DNA of 64,000 bases from Streptomyces sp. NBC_00483 (GTDB taxonomy: Bacteria; Actinomycetota; Actinomycetes; Streptomycetales; Streptomycetaceae), in NCBI RefSeq assembly GCF_036013745.1, contig NZ_CP107880.1, forward strand, positions 5,208,001-5,272,000. Direction: 5' to 3'. The translations under genes were made by a program, and so were the position numbers. The notes below the pieces were generated by a model. It worked only from the letters and a program-made list of their open reading frames with translations. It was not told the origin of the DNA and made no database searches. Below, in pieces: positions 1 to 7,667 of the stretch (the stretch's first letter is position 1; the number at the start of each line of letters is the position of its first letter).

Positions 1-131
1 GCGCGGTGACGGCGGATTGGCCGGACGCGAAGTTGACCGCTGAGGGCATCCGTCGCGAGCTGCACACGTCGCCCGCGAATGCCCGCACGCTGCGCGAGAC
101 GCTGCGTGCCGAGCGCGCTCAAGCCGCGTGA
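1..131 (+). CDS. C-terminal fragment of an AICE protein (possibly DUF2637 family)
   Basis: An open frame enters from the left edge (codons in phase from position 3) and ends at TGA 129-131, overlapping the next gene's ATG by one base (TGATG). The 42 visible residues are charged and end in an Arg/Ala-rich helix with TAEGIRRELHTS as its most recognisable stretch, resembling a small helix-turn-helix tail. DUF2637 spread-type proteins often sit immediately upstream of the RRQRL zinc protein in these elements, so that family is my best guess. The overlap implies translational coupling. Too little is present for a firm assignment. Confidence 0.55.
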   Translation, partial: AVTADWPDAKLTAEGIRRELHTSPANARTLRETLRAERAQAA

Positions 132-517
132 TGGGCACCGCCTACAGCAAGTGCTACGACCCGACGGGCGCGCGTTACGGGATACCGACGTACCCGTGGC
201 GCTACGCCCCGGACGGGTTGGCCACCCGCCGGCAGCTCCGCGCCAAGGGACTGCGGCCGGCCGGACAGCCGGTCTGTGCCCAACTGATGCTGCGTCACCG
301 GGGCCGGAAGTCCGGCGCCCTGGTCGCCTACCTGTACCGGGTCGACCTGGCGAAGCCGGTGCGGCCGATGACCTCGCGCAAGTGGGGCGCCCTCGCGCTG
401 GCGATGCTCGCCCGCCAAACGTGCCCCGTCTGCTCGGTGACCTACAGCTACTGCCTGCCGACCTCGCTCGGCATGTGCCTGCTCTGCCACGACGAGCAGC
501 TCTCAAACGCCGCTTGA
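131..517 (+). CDS. RRQRL motif-containing zinc-binding protein
   Basis: A 128-residue AICE-associated protein. It carries the RRQLRAKGLRPAG motif typical of the RRQRL family near residues 35-50 and a C-terminal zinc ribbon: CPVC at about residues 97-100 and CLLC at about 116-119. The start at ATG 131 overlaps the stop of the upstream gene and has no good ribosome-binding site, so translation is probably coupled. The family recurs just upstream of traB in Streptomyces elements. Its biochemical role is unknown, but a nucleic-acid-binding accessory function is plausible from the zinc ribbon and the basic centre. Confidence 0.75.
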   Translation: MGTAYSKCYDPTGARYGIPTYPWRYAPDGLATRRQLRAKGLRPAGQPVCAQLMLRHRGRKSGALVAYLYRVDLAKPVRPMTSRKWGALALAMLARQTCPVCSVTYSYCLPTSLGMCLLCHDEQLSNAA

Positions 518-596
518 CCAGCCTGTTCGGGGTTCGGCCGCTCACCTTCCACCGCGGCGGCCGAACCCCTCACTCCCGTGAAGGAGCACCTACAGC

Positions 597-2834
597 ATGA
601 CTGAGATCGACGTGTCCGGTCCGCCTGTTGAGGCACCGGAAGACGAGACCGAGGAAGCCACGGCGCAGGTTCTGCCGTTCCTGCGCAAGGAGACCGCCCC
701 CACTCCGTCGACCGTGGCGGAGTCGGAGGAGGAGGCGAAGCCGGGTGAGTGGGAGGCCGACCTCCCCGACACCGACGACCCGGAGGCCGAGGGCCTGACC
801 GAGGGCGCGGAGGTCGACCCGCCCAAGGAGGCGTATCCGCCGTCGGTGGCGGAGTGGATGGAGGCCAAGGACAAGGCCCGCCTGCCCGTGCTGCCGGACT
901 GGGTGAAGCTGCCCGACCAGCGCAAGGCCGTGCGGAAGTGGGCGGTGCGGCACTACTCGACGATGGTCGGCTACCACGCGGTGCGCCTGCCGGTTGTCTA
1001 CACCCCGAAGATCGTGGCGTACTCGCCGATCGGGGCGTGGCGCTGGTCGACCGCGATCGGCCGGTGGGTGTTCGACGCCGAGGGCAAGGCCCTGCGCCTC
1101 GCCTCCGTCGTCAAGGAGGACGCCGCCGAGTACCTGCGCCTGTCCCACCAGCGCAACGACCGGGTGCGGCTGCGCGGCATCGTCGCCACGCTCGGCACGT
1201 TCGTCGCACTGTCCGCCGCCCTCACGCTCTACGTGATGGCGCCGTCGTGGCTGCTCATGCTGGCCATCGCCGCGCTGACCACGGCACTGGGAGCGGCAGG
1301 GGCGCCGGCCGATCGGCCGCTGATCGACCGCGCGAAGGTGACCTTCCGCAAGCGCAAGTTGTCCTCGGACATCGTGATCCGCGCCCATGAGGTGGCGGGG
1401 CTGACCGAGAAGGACATGTCCGTCGCCTTCCCCCGCCCGATCGGCCGCGACGGCGACGGGTGGCGCGTGGTCGTCGACCTGCCCTACGGCAAGCACTTCA
1501 AGGACGCGCTCAAGGCCCACGGCCGCCTCGCCTCCGGCATGGACATCGCACCGACGCAACTGTTCATGGACCCGGACGAGACGAGCAACCGCCGTGTCTC
1601 GTACTGGATCGCGGACCGTGACCCGCTCGCGGTCCCGTCGGGCAAGTCGCCGCTGCTCGGGGCGACACGGGTGGACTTTTGGAAGCCGTTCCCGTGGGGT
1701 GTCGACGAGCGCGGCAACCCCGTGATGGCGACCATGCTGTGGCTGTCGCTGCTGGTCGGCGCGGTGCCGAGGCAGGGCAAGACGTTCTCCGCGCGCACCA
1801 TCGCACTCGCCGCCGCCCTCGATCCTCACGTGCGCCTGTACGTGTTCGACGGCAAGGCGTCGCCGGACTGGCGCAAGTTCGCGCTGGTCGCGCACCGGAT
1901 CGCGTTCGGCATCGTGCCCAAGAACGGCTTCGACCCGGTGGCCCACCTGCTCGCCTCCTTGCGGGAGTTGAAGGGGGATGTGGAGGACCGCTACCACCGG
2001 CTCTCGGAACTGCCGCTGCACATCTGCCCCGAGGGCAAGCTCACCCCGGAGATCAGCCGGGACAAGAAGCTGAACATGCCGCTCACGCTGTTCGTCGTCG
2101 ACGAGGTGCAGGAGTACTTGCAGCACCCCGAGCACGGCAAGGAGATCCTGGCCCTGCTCGTCTACCTCGCCCGCGTCGCCCCCGCGGTCGGCGTCTCGGT
2201 GATGACGTCGACGCAGAAGCCGGACGACAAGGCCTGCCCGTCCGAGCTGCGTGACCAGCACCAGGCCCGGTTCGCGCTGCGGGTCGGCGCCTACCAGGTC
2301 TCGGACACCATCCTCGGTGCGGGCTCGTACTCGGAAGGCCTGGACGCGTCCAAGCTGCTCAAGTCCCACAAGGGAGTTGGCCTGCTCAAGGGCATGTCGG
2401 ACGATGCCGGGATCGTGCGGACGTATTTCGCCGATGGCGGGGACGCCAAGCAGATCCTGACTCGCGCCGTCGCCCTGCGCGAGGCCGAGGGCACCGTGAC
2501 CGGTGACGCTGCCGGGCAGGCGCCGGCCGCCGAGAACGCCGCGACCGTGCTCGATGACGTCGCGCAGGTGCTCGGCAAGGGCGAGACCAAGGTGTGGTCC
2601 GAGACCATCGTCGACCGACTCGCCGACCTGCGCCCCGACGTCTACGGCGCGTGGGCCGGGCTGGAGCCCAAGGCCAAGGCCGAAGCGCTCACCGCGGCCC
2701 TCAAGCCGCACGGCATCGGCACCGAGCAGATCAGCCGCCGCATCAACGGCAAGGTCGTCAACAAGCGCGGCATCAAGCGCGACGACCTCGCCCACGCGAT
2801 TACCCAGCGCAACGAAAAGCGGGATGCCGGATAG
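597..2834 (+). CDS. traB: TraB-type FtsK/SpoIIIE conjugative DNA translocase
   Basis: A 745-residue septal DNA pump. Hexameric TraB proteins move double-stranded plasmid or AICE DNA between mycelial compartments. The protein has an acidic N-terminal region, two hydrophobic membrane segments around residues 195-240, a P-loop (GAVPRQGKTFS, about residues 386-396), a Walker B strand ending in VVDEVQ near residue 500, and a C-terminal winged-helix-like region (roughly 660-735) of the sort that binds the clt recognition repeats. The length is normal for this family. The start at ATG 597 is supported by AAGGAG eleven bases upstream. It lies between the RRQRL gene and a pair of palindromic repeats at 2844-2883 that could be its target. 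'traB' denotes the family, not proven orthology. Confidence 0.9.
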   Translation: MTEIDVSGPPVEAPEDETEEATAQVLPFLRKETAPTPSTVAESEEEAKPGEWEADLPDTDDPEAEGLTEGAEVDPPKEAYPPSVAEWMEAKDKARLPVLPDWVKLPDQRKAVRKWAVRHYSTMVGYHAVRLPVVYTPKIVAYSPIGAWRWSTAIGRWVFDAEGKALRLASVVKEDAAEYLRLSHQRNDRVRLRGIVATLGTFVALSAALTLYVMAPSWLLMLAIAALTTALGAAGAPADRPLIDRAKVTFRKRKLSSDIVIRAHEVAGLTEKDMSVAFPRPIGRDGDGWRVVVDLPYGKHFKDALKAHGRLASGMDIAPTQLFMDPDETSNRRVSYWIADRDPLAVPSGKSPLLGATRVDFWKPFPWGVDERGNPVMATMLWLSLLVGAVPRQGKTFSARTIALAAALDPHVRLYVFDGKASPDWRKFALVAHRIAFGIVPKNGFDPVAHLLASLRELKGDVEDRYHRLSELPLHICPEGKLTPEISRDKKLNMPLTLFVVDEVQEYLQHPEHGKEILALLVYLARVAPAVGVSVMTSTQKPDDKACPSELRDQHQARFALRVGAYQVSDTILGAGSYSEGLDASKLLKSHKGVGLLKGMSDDAGIVRTYFADGGDAKQILTRAVALREAEGTVTGDAAGQAPAAENAATVLDDVAQVLGKGETKVWSETIVDRLADLRPDVYGAWAGLEPKAKAEALTAALKPHGIGTEQISRRINGKVVNKRGIKRDDLAHAITQRNEKRDAG

Positions 2835-2843
2835 GTGTTCAAG

Positions 2844-2883
2844 GTCGCTTGCGCAAGCACCGAGCGTCGCTTGCGCAAGCGAC
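2844..2883. repeat. Two palindromic direct repeats after traB, candidate clt/transfer locus
   Basis: The 15-mer GTCGCTTGCGCAAGC occurs twice, at 2844-2858 and 2866-2880, with starts 22 bp apart (about two helical turns). Each copy contains the perfect 12-bp palindrome GCTTGCGCAAGC, and the second runs on into GAC to complete a longer palindrome. In characterised Streptomyces plasmids the clt locus, short repeats bound by the TraB winged helix, is next to traB. The position fits, although the published TraB recognition repeats I know have different sequences. An operator for the downstream spread genes is the alternative. Confidence 0.55.
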
Positions 2884-2913
2884 CCCGCTAGCGACCCAAA
2901 GCGCCCCTGATCA

Positions 2914-2934
2914 GGCCGCTAGCAAGTAGCGGCC
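2914..2934. promoter_or_regulatory. Inverted repeat between traB and the small spread genes
   Basis: GGCCGCTA (2914-2921) and TAGCGGCC (2927-2934) form a perfect 8-bp stem with a five-base loop. There is no T-tract, so it is not a typical intrinsic terminator. Together with the palindromes at 2844-2883 it makes this 141-bp gap unusually structured. It may be part of the transfer locus or an mRNA processing hairpin. Confidence 0.45.
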
Positions 2935-2975
2935 CACCTGCGGAAACCCTTCAAAACCGCCTGAGAGGCCCTGTC

Positions 2976-3227
2976 ATGACTCTCTCCGCGCTCGCTGTCA
3001 TCTTCCTTCTGGTCATCACGCTTGGTTATGGCGTCAAGTGCTGGCTGTCCCCGTTCGGCGACTGCCGGCACTGCGACGGCATGGGCCACGCCTTCAAGTA
3101 CGACCGCAAGGGCAAGGCCAAGCGCGGCAAGGACTGCCGCCGCTGCAAGGCCACCGGCAAGCGGATACGCGTCGGCCGCCACCTCTACAACGTCAGCCGC
3201 CGCACCTACCGCGCCGGCACCCGCTGA
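2976..3227 (+). CDS. Small membrane protein with a zinc-ribbon-like motif
   Basis: An 83-residue protein with one N-terminal hydrophobic helix (about residues 4-22) followed by a basic cytoplasmic part. CRHC and CRRC pairs separated by about 20 residues look like a four-cysteine zinc ribbon of the DnaJ-type spacing (CxxCxGxG then CxxCxxTG). The start at ATG 2976 has GAGAGG upstream. Such small membrane proteins downstream of traB are generally considered spread (Spd) functions that help intramycelial plasmid movement. I cannot name the family, and the spread role is inferred from position only. Confidence 0.65.
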   Translation: MTLSALAVIFLLVITLGYGVKCWLSPFGDCRHCDGMGHAFKYDRKGKAKRGKDCRRCKATGKRIRVGRHLYNVSRRTYRAGTR

Positions 3228-3248
3228 CCACCCGCGAAAGGCGCACCC

Positions 3249-3443
3249 ATGACCGTCACCATCCCGCTCGTGCTCCTGCTCGCCGCCGCACTGCTCGCGC
3301 TCCTGCGCTTCCGCGCACTGAGCGGCGGCGCGGCCGTGGTCGCCGTGCTGTTCGGCTTCTACCTCGCCTCCACCGACGCCAACGCCACCATCAACGGCCT
3401 CGTATCGGCCATCACCAGCGCCATCCCGAACCTCGGAAGCTGA
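3249..3443 (+). CDS. Small hydrophobic protein, spread-like
   Basis: A 64-residue, almost entirely hydrophobic protein with two probable membrane helices (about residues 4-20 and 26-42) and a short polar tail. GAAAGG precedes ATG 3249 at normal spacing. It follows the previous gene by 21 bp and the next gene starts 12 bp later, so these form one operon. The position among traB-linked genes suggests an Spd-type membrane component. No enzymatic motif is visible. Confidence 0.6.
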   Translation: MTVTIPLVLLLAAALLALLRFRALSGGAAVVAVLFGFYLASTDANATINGLVSAITSAIPNLGS

Positions 3444-3454
3444 AGGGACCGGCC

Positions 3455-3898
3455 GTGAACGAACCCACCATCTACCGCCCGCCCACCACAGCGGACACCA
3501 TCCACTACCCGACACCCGTACCGGCCGCGGCACCGCTCGCCCCGGTACAGCCGGGCATCCCCGCGGTGCAGTCGATCGTGCTGCCCGACGGACGCGTCGT
3601 CACCGGCTACGCCATCGAGCCGAACAAGCCCGAACCGGTCGCCGCGAAGCCGCCCGTCTCCCGGGCCGCGGTGAACATCGCGCTCGGAGGCGTCGGCTTC
3701 CTCGCCGTGTGCGGCGGACTGCTGATGCTCACCACCTTCATCGCCGCGCTCACGGCACTGATCACCCAACTCGTCATCCTCGCCGCCGTCGTCTTCGGCG
3801 GGTTCATCGCCGTGCAGATCTTCGGGTCGGGCCGCGGCCCTGGAACGACGGTCAACATCCGCAAGGCCACGTTCAAGCGCAACCACTTCCACGGCTGA
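3455..3898 (+). CDS. SpdB-like membrane protein
   Basis: A 147-residue protein read from GTG 3455, with AAGGGA upstream. It has a Pro/Ala-rich N-terminal half (about residues 1-60) followed by two adjacent membrane helices (about 72-92 and 98-120) and a short basic tail. This proline-rich region plus paired helices is the usual look of SpdB-type spread proteins on Streptomyces plasmids, which are known to interact with TraB. The exact subfamily is not recognisable by eye. The next gene begins 17 bp downstream with its own strong ribosome-binding site. Confidence 0.65.
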   Translation: MNEPTIYRPPTTADTIHYPTPVPAAAPLAPVQPGIPAVQSIVLPDGRVVTGYAIEPNKPEPVAAKPPVSRAAVNIALGGVGFLAVCGGLLMLTTFIAALTALITQLVILAAVVFGGFIAVQIFGSGRGPGTTVNIRKATFKRNHFHG

Positions 3899-3915
3899 CC
3901 CAAGGAGGACTGCCC

Positions 3916-4425
3916 ATGTTCGAGATCCGTGTCATCTGCGACGACACCGACGCCGACCGCATCCGTCGCGCACTGAACACCGCGTTCCAGACCTACGGAC
4001 GCGTGAACAAGGTCCGCACGCACGACGGCAAGCGGGTCCGCCTGTACGTCGGCGCCGACCACCTGCCCACCGCGTGGCCCACGCCGGAAAAGGCGTACTC
4101 CACTGCACCGAGCATCGTCAGCGAGATCGGCTGGACCTGCGCGCGGGCCCGTACCTACGCACGCGGCACCGAGGTGGGCCGCGAGTACTGGCTCCGTAAA
4201 GCCGCCCTGCTCGACCGCATCGCGCTGACCGACGCCTACAGCGACGGCGACCCGTCCGAGGCGGCCGTGGAAGCGGCCCACCAGCTGCTCGGGATCGACG
4301 AGAACGGCGACTACCCCGGTGGCCCGCACTGGGTCGAGCTGGGGCCCGACTCCTCGGTGTCCATCGCGGACCCGCGCGGCTACGTCCGCCAGGAATACGC
4401 GATCTGGGCCGGGACCCACCGCTAG
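3916..4425 (+). CDS. AICE protein of unknown function
   Basis: A 169-residue soluble protein beginning at ATG 3916 behind AAGGAGGAC. The first 60 residues (FEIRVICDDTDADRIRRAL...) look like a small alpha/beta domain; the remainder is mixed and contains a conserved-looking WTCARARTYARG stretch and an acidic, Gly/Pro-rich end. There is no signal peptide or membrane helix. It closes the transfer operon, as a terminator-like stem follows at 4432-4477. I do not recognise the family. Homologues recur in Streptomyces plasmids and AICEs at this position as far as I recall. Confidence 0.6.
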   Translation: MFEIRVICDDTDADRIRRALNTAFQTYGRVNKVRTHDGKRVRLYVGADHLPTAWPTPEKAYSTAPSIVSEIGWTCARARTYARGTEVGREYWLRKAALLDRIALTDAYSDGDPSEAAVEAAHQLLGIDENGDYPGGPHWVELGPDSSVSIADPRGYVRQEYAIWAGTHR

Positions 4426-4431
4426 CTACGC

Positions 4432-4477
4432 CAAGGGCGGCCCCTCACGTCTCGCCAAAGTCGCGGGGCCGCCCTTG
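4432..4477 (+). terminator. Terminator-like stem ending the transfer operon
   Basis: CAAGGGCGGCCCC (4432-4444) pairs perfectly with GGGGCCGCCCTTG (4465-4477) across a 20-base loop, immediately after the stop at 4425. There is no long T-tract, which is common in Streptomyces terminators. Confidence 0.65.
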
Positions 4478-4514
4478 TCCACCTGCCACGAACTGACCTG
4501 TGGAGGTCTCCAGC

Positions 4515-5432
4515 ATGACTCAACCCACCGACACCCGACGAGAGCGCGCCCGTGGTGACGGCCTGAGCGGGCATCTACAAACGGCCCTGAACCTCGCCGC
4601 ATCCGGCGTGCCGGTCCTGCCGCTGCGGGCCGGGAAGGTGCCGTTCGGCAACTGCGCGATGTGTGCGAACAATGCGTGCGGCGGCCGACCGAACATGAAG
4701 ACCGCCGGGCCCTGCCACTGCCCCCGCCCCTGCCACGCATGGGCCGCCGCCACCACAGACCCGCACATCATCGGCTCTGGTATCTGGCGCCGTGCATGGG
4801 TGCAGGCCGCTGCGGTCGCCTACCACCCAGGCGGCGCCGGGCTCACGGTCGTCGATCTCGACGACGCCGACGCCGTCACCTGGGCCCGCGAGACCCTGCC
4901 CGCGACCCGGGCTGTCCCGACGACGCGCGGGGAGCACTGGATCTACCGGGGGCCGATGCGTTCGGCCAACGCTGTACGTCCTGGCGTCGACATCAAATCC
5001 CTCATGCAGTACGCCCGTTGGCTCGGGCCCGGCACCGGCGCCATGGCCGCGCTGCCGGATGCTGTGCGCGCCCTGGTCGAGACAGAAGAGACCACCCCCG
5101 CCCCGGGGGAGGTGGTCTCTTCTTCCCCGGGGCGCGCCACGTGGGAGGTGAGCGTCGCCACCGGGTGCCGCCACACCTCGAAGTACGTGCGCACCGGTCT
5201 GGAACGAGGGGTGGCCAAGGTCCGTGCGCACGCCGAATCCGGCGCCGGATCGCAGGCATTCGGCGCTGCCCGCTTCCTCGCCCGACAGCACGAGCAGTGC
5301 TCCGGACCATGCGGCCTGGACGCCCTTGCCGACGCCATCGTGACCGCCGCCATGTCGGTCGGTGTGCCCGAACCGTACGCGCGGCGTGCAGTCGCCAACG
5401 GCCTCCACACGAGCGCAGCGAGGGCGGCATGA
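4515..5432 (+). CDS. Bifunctional DNA primase/polymerase (Prim-Pol) of the AICE
   Basis: A 305-residue protein with an archaeo-eukaryotic primase/Prim-Pol fold, the type of replication initiator found in one class of AICEs in place of RepSA. The catalytic pattern is visible: D114-L-D116 in VVDLDD, His141 in GEHWIYRG, and Asp159 in GVDIKS. An N-terminal cysteine cluster (C47, C50, C55, C67, C69, C73) probably binds zinc. The C-terminal third (about 200-305) is a helical DNA-binding-like region with further Cys residues. The start at ATG 4515 has GGAGG ten bases upstream. The stop overlaps the ATG of a 51-codon frame (ATGA), suggesting coupling to the replication genes downstream. Confidence 0.85.
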   Translation: MTQPTDTRRERARGDGLSGHLQTALNLAASGVPVLPLRAGKVPFGNCAMCANNACGGRPNMKTAGPCHCPRPCHAWAAATTDPHIIGSGIWRRAWVQAAAVAYHPGGAGLTVVDLDDADAVTWARETLPATRAVPTTRGEHWIYRGPMRSANAVRPGVDIKSLMQYARWLGPGTGAMAALPDAVRALVETEETTPAPGEVVSSSPGRATWEVSVATGCRHTSKYVRTGLERGVAKVRAHAESGAGSQAFGAARFLARQHEQCSGPCGLDALADAIVTAAMSVGVPEPYARRAVANGLHTSAARAA

Positions 5433-5584
5433 CCACACAGCCTCATGACGCCGTACGGGCTGCGCCACGGGCCACAGTGGGCGCCCCGAAGGGAGTCGCC
5501 GAAGGCGTCCTTTCAGCTTGTCGCTTTGGCCCGCACCCGACCATCCCGCCTCGCATCCCCCTGGAAGGGAGGACGGCCTCATGA
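5429..5584 (+). CDS. 51-residue micro-ORF bridging the primase and DUF3987 genes
   Basis: The ATG at 5429 overlaps the primase stop (ATGA) and the frame's own stop at 5582-5584 overlaps the DUF3987 ATG at 5581 (ATGA again). A continuous coupled chain of three frames results. The peptide is Pro/Ala/Arg-rich with no recognisable domain. Its first codons echo those of the next gene (both begin MTT followed by a His/Pro-containing stretch). It could be a real small protein or simply a coupling device. The DUF3987 gene also has its own strong GGAAGGGAGGA site, so coupling is not strictly required. Confidence 0.4.
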   Translation: MTTQPHDAVRAAPRATVGAPKGVAEGVLSACRFGPHPTIPPRIPLEGRTAS

Positions 5585-7125
5585 CCACACACCCTGTGGA
5601 CAGTCCCGACCTGTGGGTCGGACTGCCCGCCCTCGACGATCCGCCCGCCACCGTGTGGGAGGACCCCGTCCCCCTCACCGGGCCGCGCAAGCTGACCGAC
5701 TTCCCCACTGCCGCTCTGCCCGGGTGGTTGGGGGAGTTCGTGGCCGCGACCGCGGAGGAGACACAGACCCCCGTCGACCTGGCCGGGTGCATCGCGTTGT
5801 CGGTGCTTGCCACCGCGGCAGGGGGCCGCGCGGTGGTGCAGGTGCGCGGGAACTGGCGCGAGCCCACCAACCTGTTCGTGGTCGTCTCGCTCCCGCCGGC
5901 CAACCGCAAGTCGGCTGTCTTCGGCCTACTCACCGACCCGCTGTACGACGCGGAGGCACAGCTCCTCACGCTGACCCAACCGGCCATCGTGGAAGCCCAG
6001 ATGACCGCACGTCTCGCCAAGGAAGCCGCCGACAAGGCCGCGGGCAAGGCGGCCTCCGCGAGCGCGGACGAGCGGGACGAGATGGTCGCCACGGCCATCG
6101 CACTCGCGCAGACCGCGGAGACCGTGGCCGTGCCCGCCGAACCCCAACTGCTCGCTGACGACGCGACCGCTGAAACGGTCACCTCGCGCATGGCGGAGCA
6201 GGGCGGCCGGATCTCCGTCATGTCTGCGGAGGGCGACATCTTCGACATCATCGCGGGCCGCTACTCCGGCGCCCCCAACATGGGCGTGTTCCTCAAGGGC
6301 CACGCCGGGGACCGGCTGCGCGTGGACCGCCAGACCCGCAAGGAGTACATCGAACACCCCGCCCTGACCATGGGTCTGTGCGTTCAGCCCCAGGTGTTGG
6401 ACGCCATCGGGCAACAGGGCGCGTTCAAGGGTCGCGGCTTGCTCGGACGCTTCCTGTACTCCGTCCCCGAATCCCTGGTCGGCCGCCGCAAGTCCAACCC
6501 CGACCCCATCCCTGAGACGGTCAAGGAGACCTACCGGCGCCACGTCATCGACCTGACGCTGTTCCTCGCGGACTGGACCGACCCCGCCGTTATTCAGCTC
6601 AGCCCCGAGGCCGATGCCGCTCTGCTCGCCTTCCAGGAGCGCGTGGAACCCATGCTCGCGGCACGCGGCGGCTCCCTCGGGCACATCGCCGACTGGGCAG
6701 GCAAGTTGGTCGGAGCTACCGCCCGCATCGCCGCCCTGCTCCACCTCGCACGGCACCTCACCAAGGGGCACACGATGCCCGTGGCCGAAGAGACGATGCG
6801 CGACGCCATCGCACTCGCCGAATACTTCAGCAGCCACGGCCTCGCCGCGTTCGACTCCATGGGCGCCGACCCCACCACCGAGCGCGCCCGCAGCGTCCTG
6901 GAAGCCCTGCGCGCCAATCGGTGGCACGAGGTCAGCAAGCGCGACCTCATGGTCAAGCTCTCCCGCTCCGAGTTCCCCACCGCCAACGACCTCGACCCGG
7001 TGCTGGCCCTACTCGAAGAACACGGCTACGTGCGCGCACAGCCGATCCACCGCACCGGAGGACGCGGCCGACCGCCCTCCCCGCGCTACGCCGTGCACCC
7101 CCGCCTGACCGACCCGACCCCCTGA
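5581..7125 (+). CDS. DUF3987-family replication protein of the AICE
   Basis: A 514-residue protein matching the general pattern of DUF3987 helicase-like proteins, often paired with Prim-Pol proteins on mobile elements. The central ATPase-like region starts near residue 100; its P-loop position reads VSLPPANRKSAV, a form without the usual glycines, so ATP hydrolysis is uncertain. A long Ala-rich, charged helix (about 130-190) probably forms a coiled coil. The C-terminal 90 residues look like a winged helix. The start at ATG 5581 is preferred over an upstream in-frame start because of the strong ribosome-binding site 10 bases before it. Probable role: loading or helicase activity at the element's origin, inferred from the adjacent iterons. 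Confidence 0.75.
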   Translation: MTTHPVDSPDLWVGLPALDDPPATVWEDPVPLTGPRKLTDFPTAALPGWLGEFVAATAEETQTPVDLAGCIALSVLATAAGGRAVVQVRGNWREPTNLFVVVSLPPANRKSAVFGLLTDPLYDAEAQLLTLTQPAIVEAQMTARLAKEAADKAAGKAASASADERDEMVATAIALAQTAETVAVPAEPQLLADDATAETVTSRMAEQGGRISVMSAEGDIFDIIAGRYSGAPNMGVFLKGHAGDRLRVDRQTRKEYIEHPALTMGLCVQPQVLDAIGQQGAFKGRGLLGRFLYSVPESLVGRRKSNPDPIPETVKETYRRHVIDLTLFLADWTDPAVIQLSPEADAALLAFQERVEPMLAARGGSLGHIADWAGKLVGATARIAALLHLARHLTKGHTMPVAEETMRDAIALAEYFSSHGLAAFDSMGADPTTERARSVLEALRANRWHEVSKRDLMVKLSRSEFPTANDLDPVLALLEEHGYVRAQPIHRTGGRGRPPSPRYAVHPRLTDPTP

Positions 7126-7131
7126 CCCCCG

Positions 7132-7385
7132 CCACAGAAACCACAGAATCACAGAAATCCCCCGGCAAGCGCCTGACCAGCGGGAGCGGGTCCGTACGGG
7201 CTCGTTGCGGGCCCGTCACAGAAACTGTCCGAGAAGCCACAGAAATAGCTCCGCCCGATCCCCGCCGGATCGGACGCCTATTTCTGTGGAACTCACGACG
7301 ATTTCTGTGGCGGCCCCCACCGTGCGGCATCACCGCAGGTCAGGACCGCTACCCCGGGTTTCTGTGTATTACGTGGTTTCTGTGG
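7132..7385. repeat. Inverted array of nine 9-bp iterons (CCACAGAAA), candidate replication origin
   Basis: The 9-mer CCACAGAAA or a one-base variant occurs at 7132, 7141, 7149, 7216 and 7237, then in the opposite orientation (TTTCTGTGG) at 7281, 7302, 7359 and 7377. Pairs 7216/7237 and 7281/7302 are each 21 bp apart, two helical turns. The array fills the 281-bp gap between the DUF3987 replication gene and xis and is less GC-rich than its surroundings. Iterons next to a replication gene are the classic signature of a plasmid origin. Operators controlling xis-int are the main alternative. Confidence 0.75.
7237..7289. repeat. Cruciform-capable dyad at the centre of the iteron array
   Basis: Outer arms CCACAGAAATAG (7237-7248) and CTATTTCTGTGG (7278-7289) are perfectly complementary over 12 bp. 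Inside them CCGATCC (7255-7261) and GGATCGG (7267-7273) form a second 7-bp stem around a five-base loop. The dyad centre near 7263 is also the point where iteron orientation flips. Confidence 0.75.
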
Positions 7386-7406
7386 CGCCTCTCCGAGGAG
7401 TGAGGC

Positions 7407-7667
7407 ATGCGAGACACAGCAAACGCAGAGGCGCTCAGCACTGATGACCCCACCTTGGTTCTACTCACCGTTGAGGAGGCCGCGAGGCGTCTGAGCATCG
7501 GCCGTACGTACTGCTTTCGGCTGCTCGCCTTGGGGGAACTGGACTCCGTCACGCTCGGCCGCGCGAGGCGCGTGCCGGCAGACGCCGTAGTCGAGTTCGG
7601 CCGCAAGTTGAGGGCGAAGCAGTGCCGGGGGCCGGTAGCCATCGACCTGAAGGGCGTTGCCGCGTGA
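7407..7667 (+). CDS. xis: Excisionase (helix-turn-helix, MerR-like/Xis)
   Basis: An 86-residue DNA-binding protein with the excisionase-type winged helix LTVEEAARRLSIGRTYCFRLLALGEL (about residues 20-45, given here as the recognition region) and a following VTLGRARRV wing. Xis proteins bend attachment-site DNA and direct the integrase toward excision. ATG 7407 has GAGGAG at good spacing. The stop overlaps the integrase GTG (GTGA), so xis and int are translationally coupled. The gene lies directly behind the iteron array, which may carry its promoter. Confidence 0.9.
   Translation: MRDTANAEALSTDDPTLVLLTVEEAARRLSIGRTYCFRLLALGELDSVTLGRARRVPADAVVEFGRKLRAKQCRGPVAIDLKGVAA

Noticed and set aside
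570..2795. Long frame antisense to traB
   Set aside because: Same GC-bias effect; composition is His/Arg/Gly-rich without motifs and it has no ribosome-binding site.
7132..7385. CRISPR-like short repeats
   Set aside because: The 9-bp units occur in both orientations at irregular but helically phased spacings, typical of iterons or operators.
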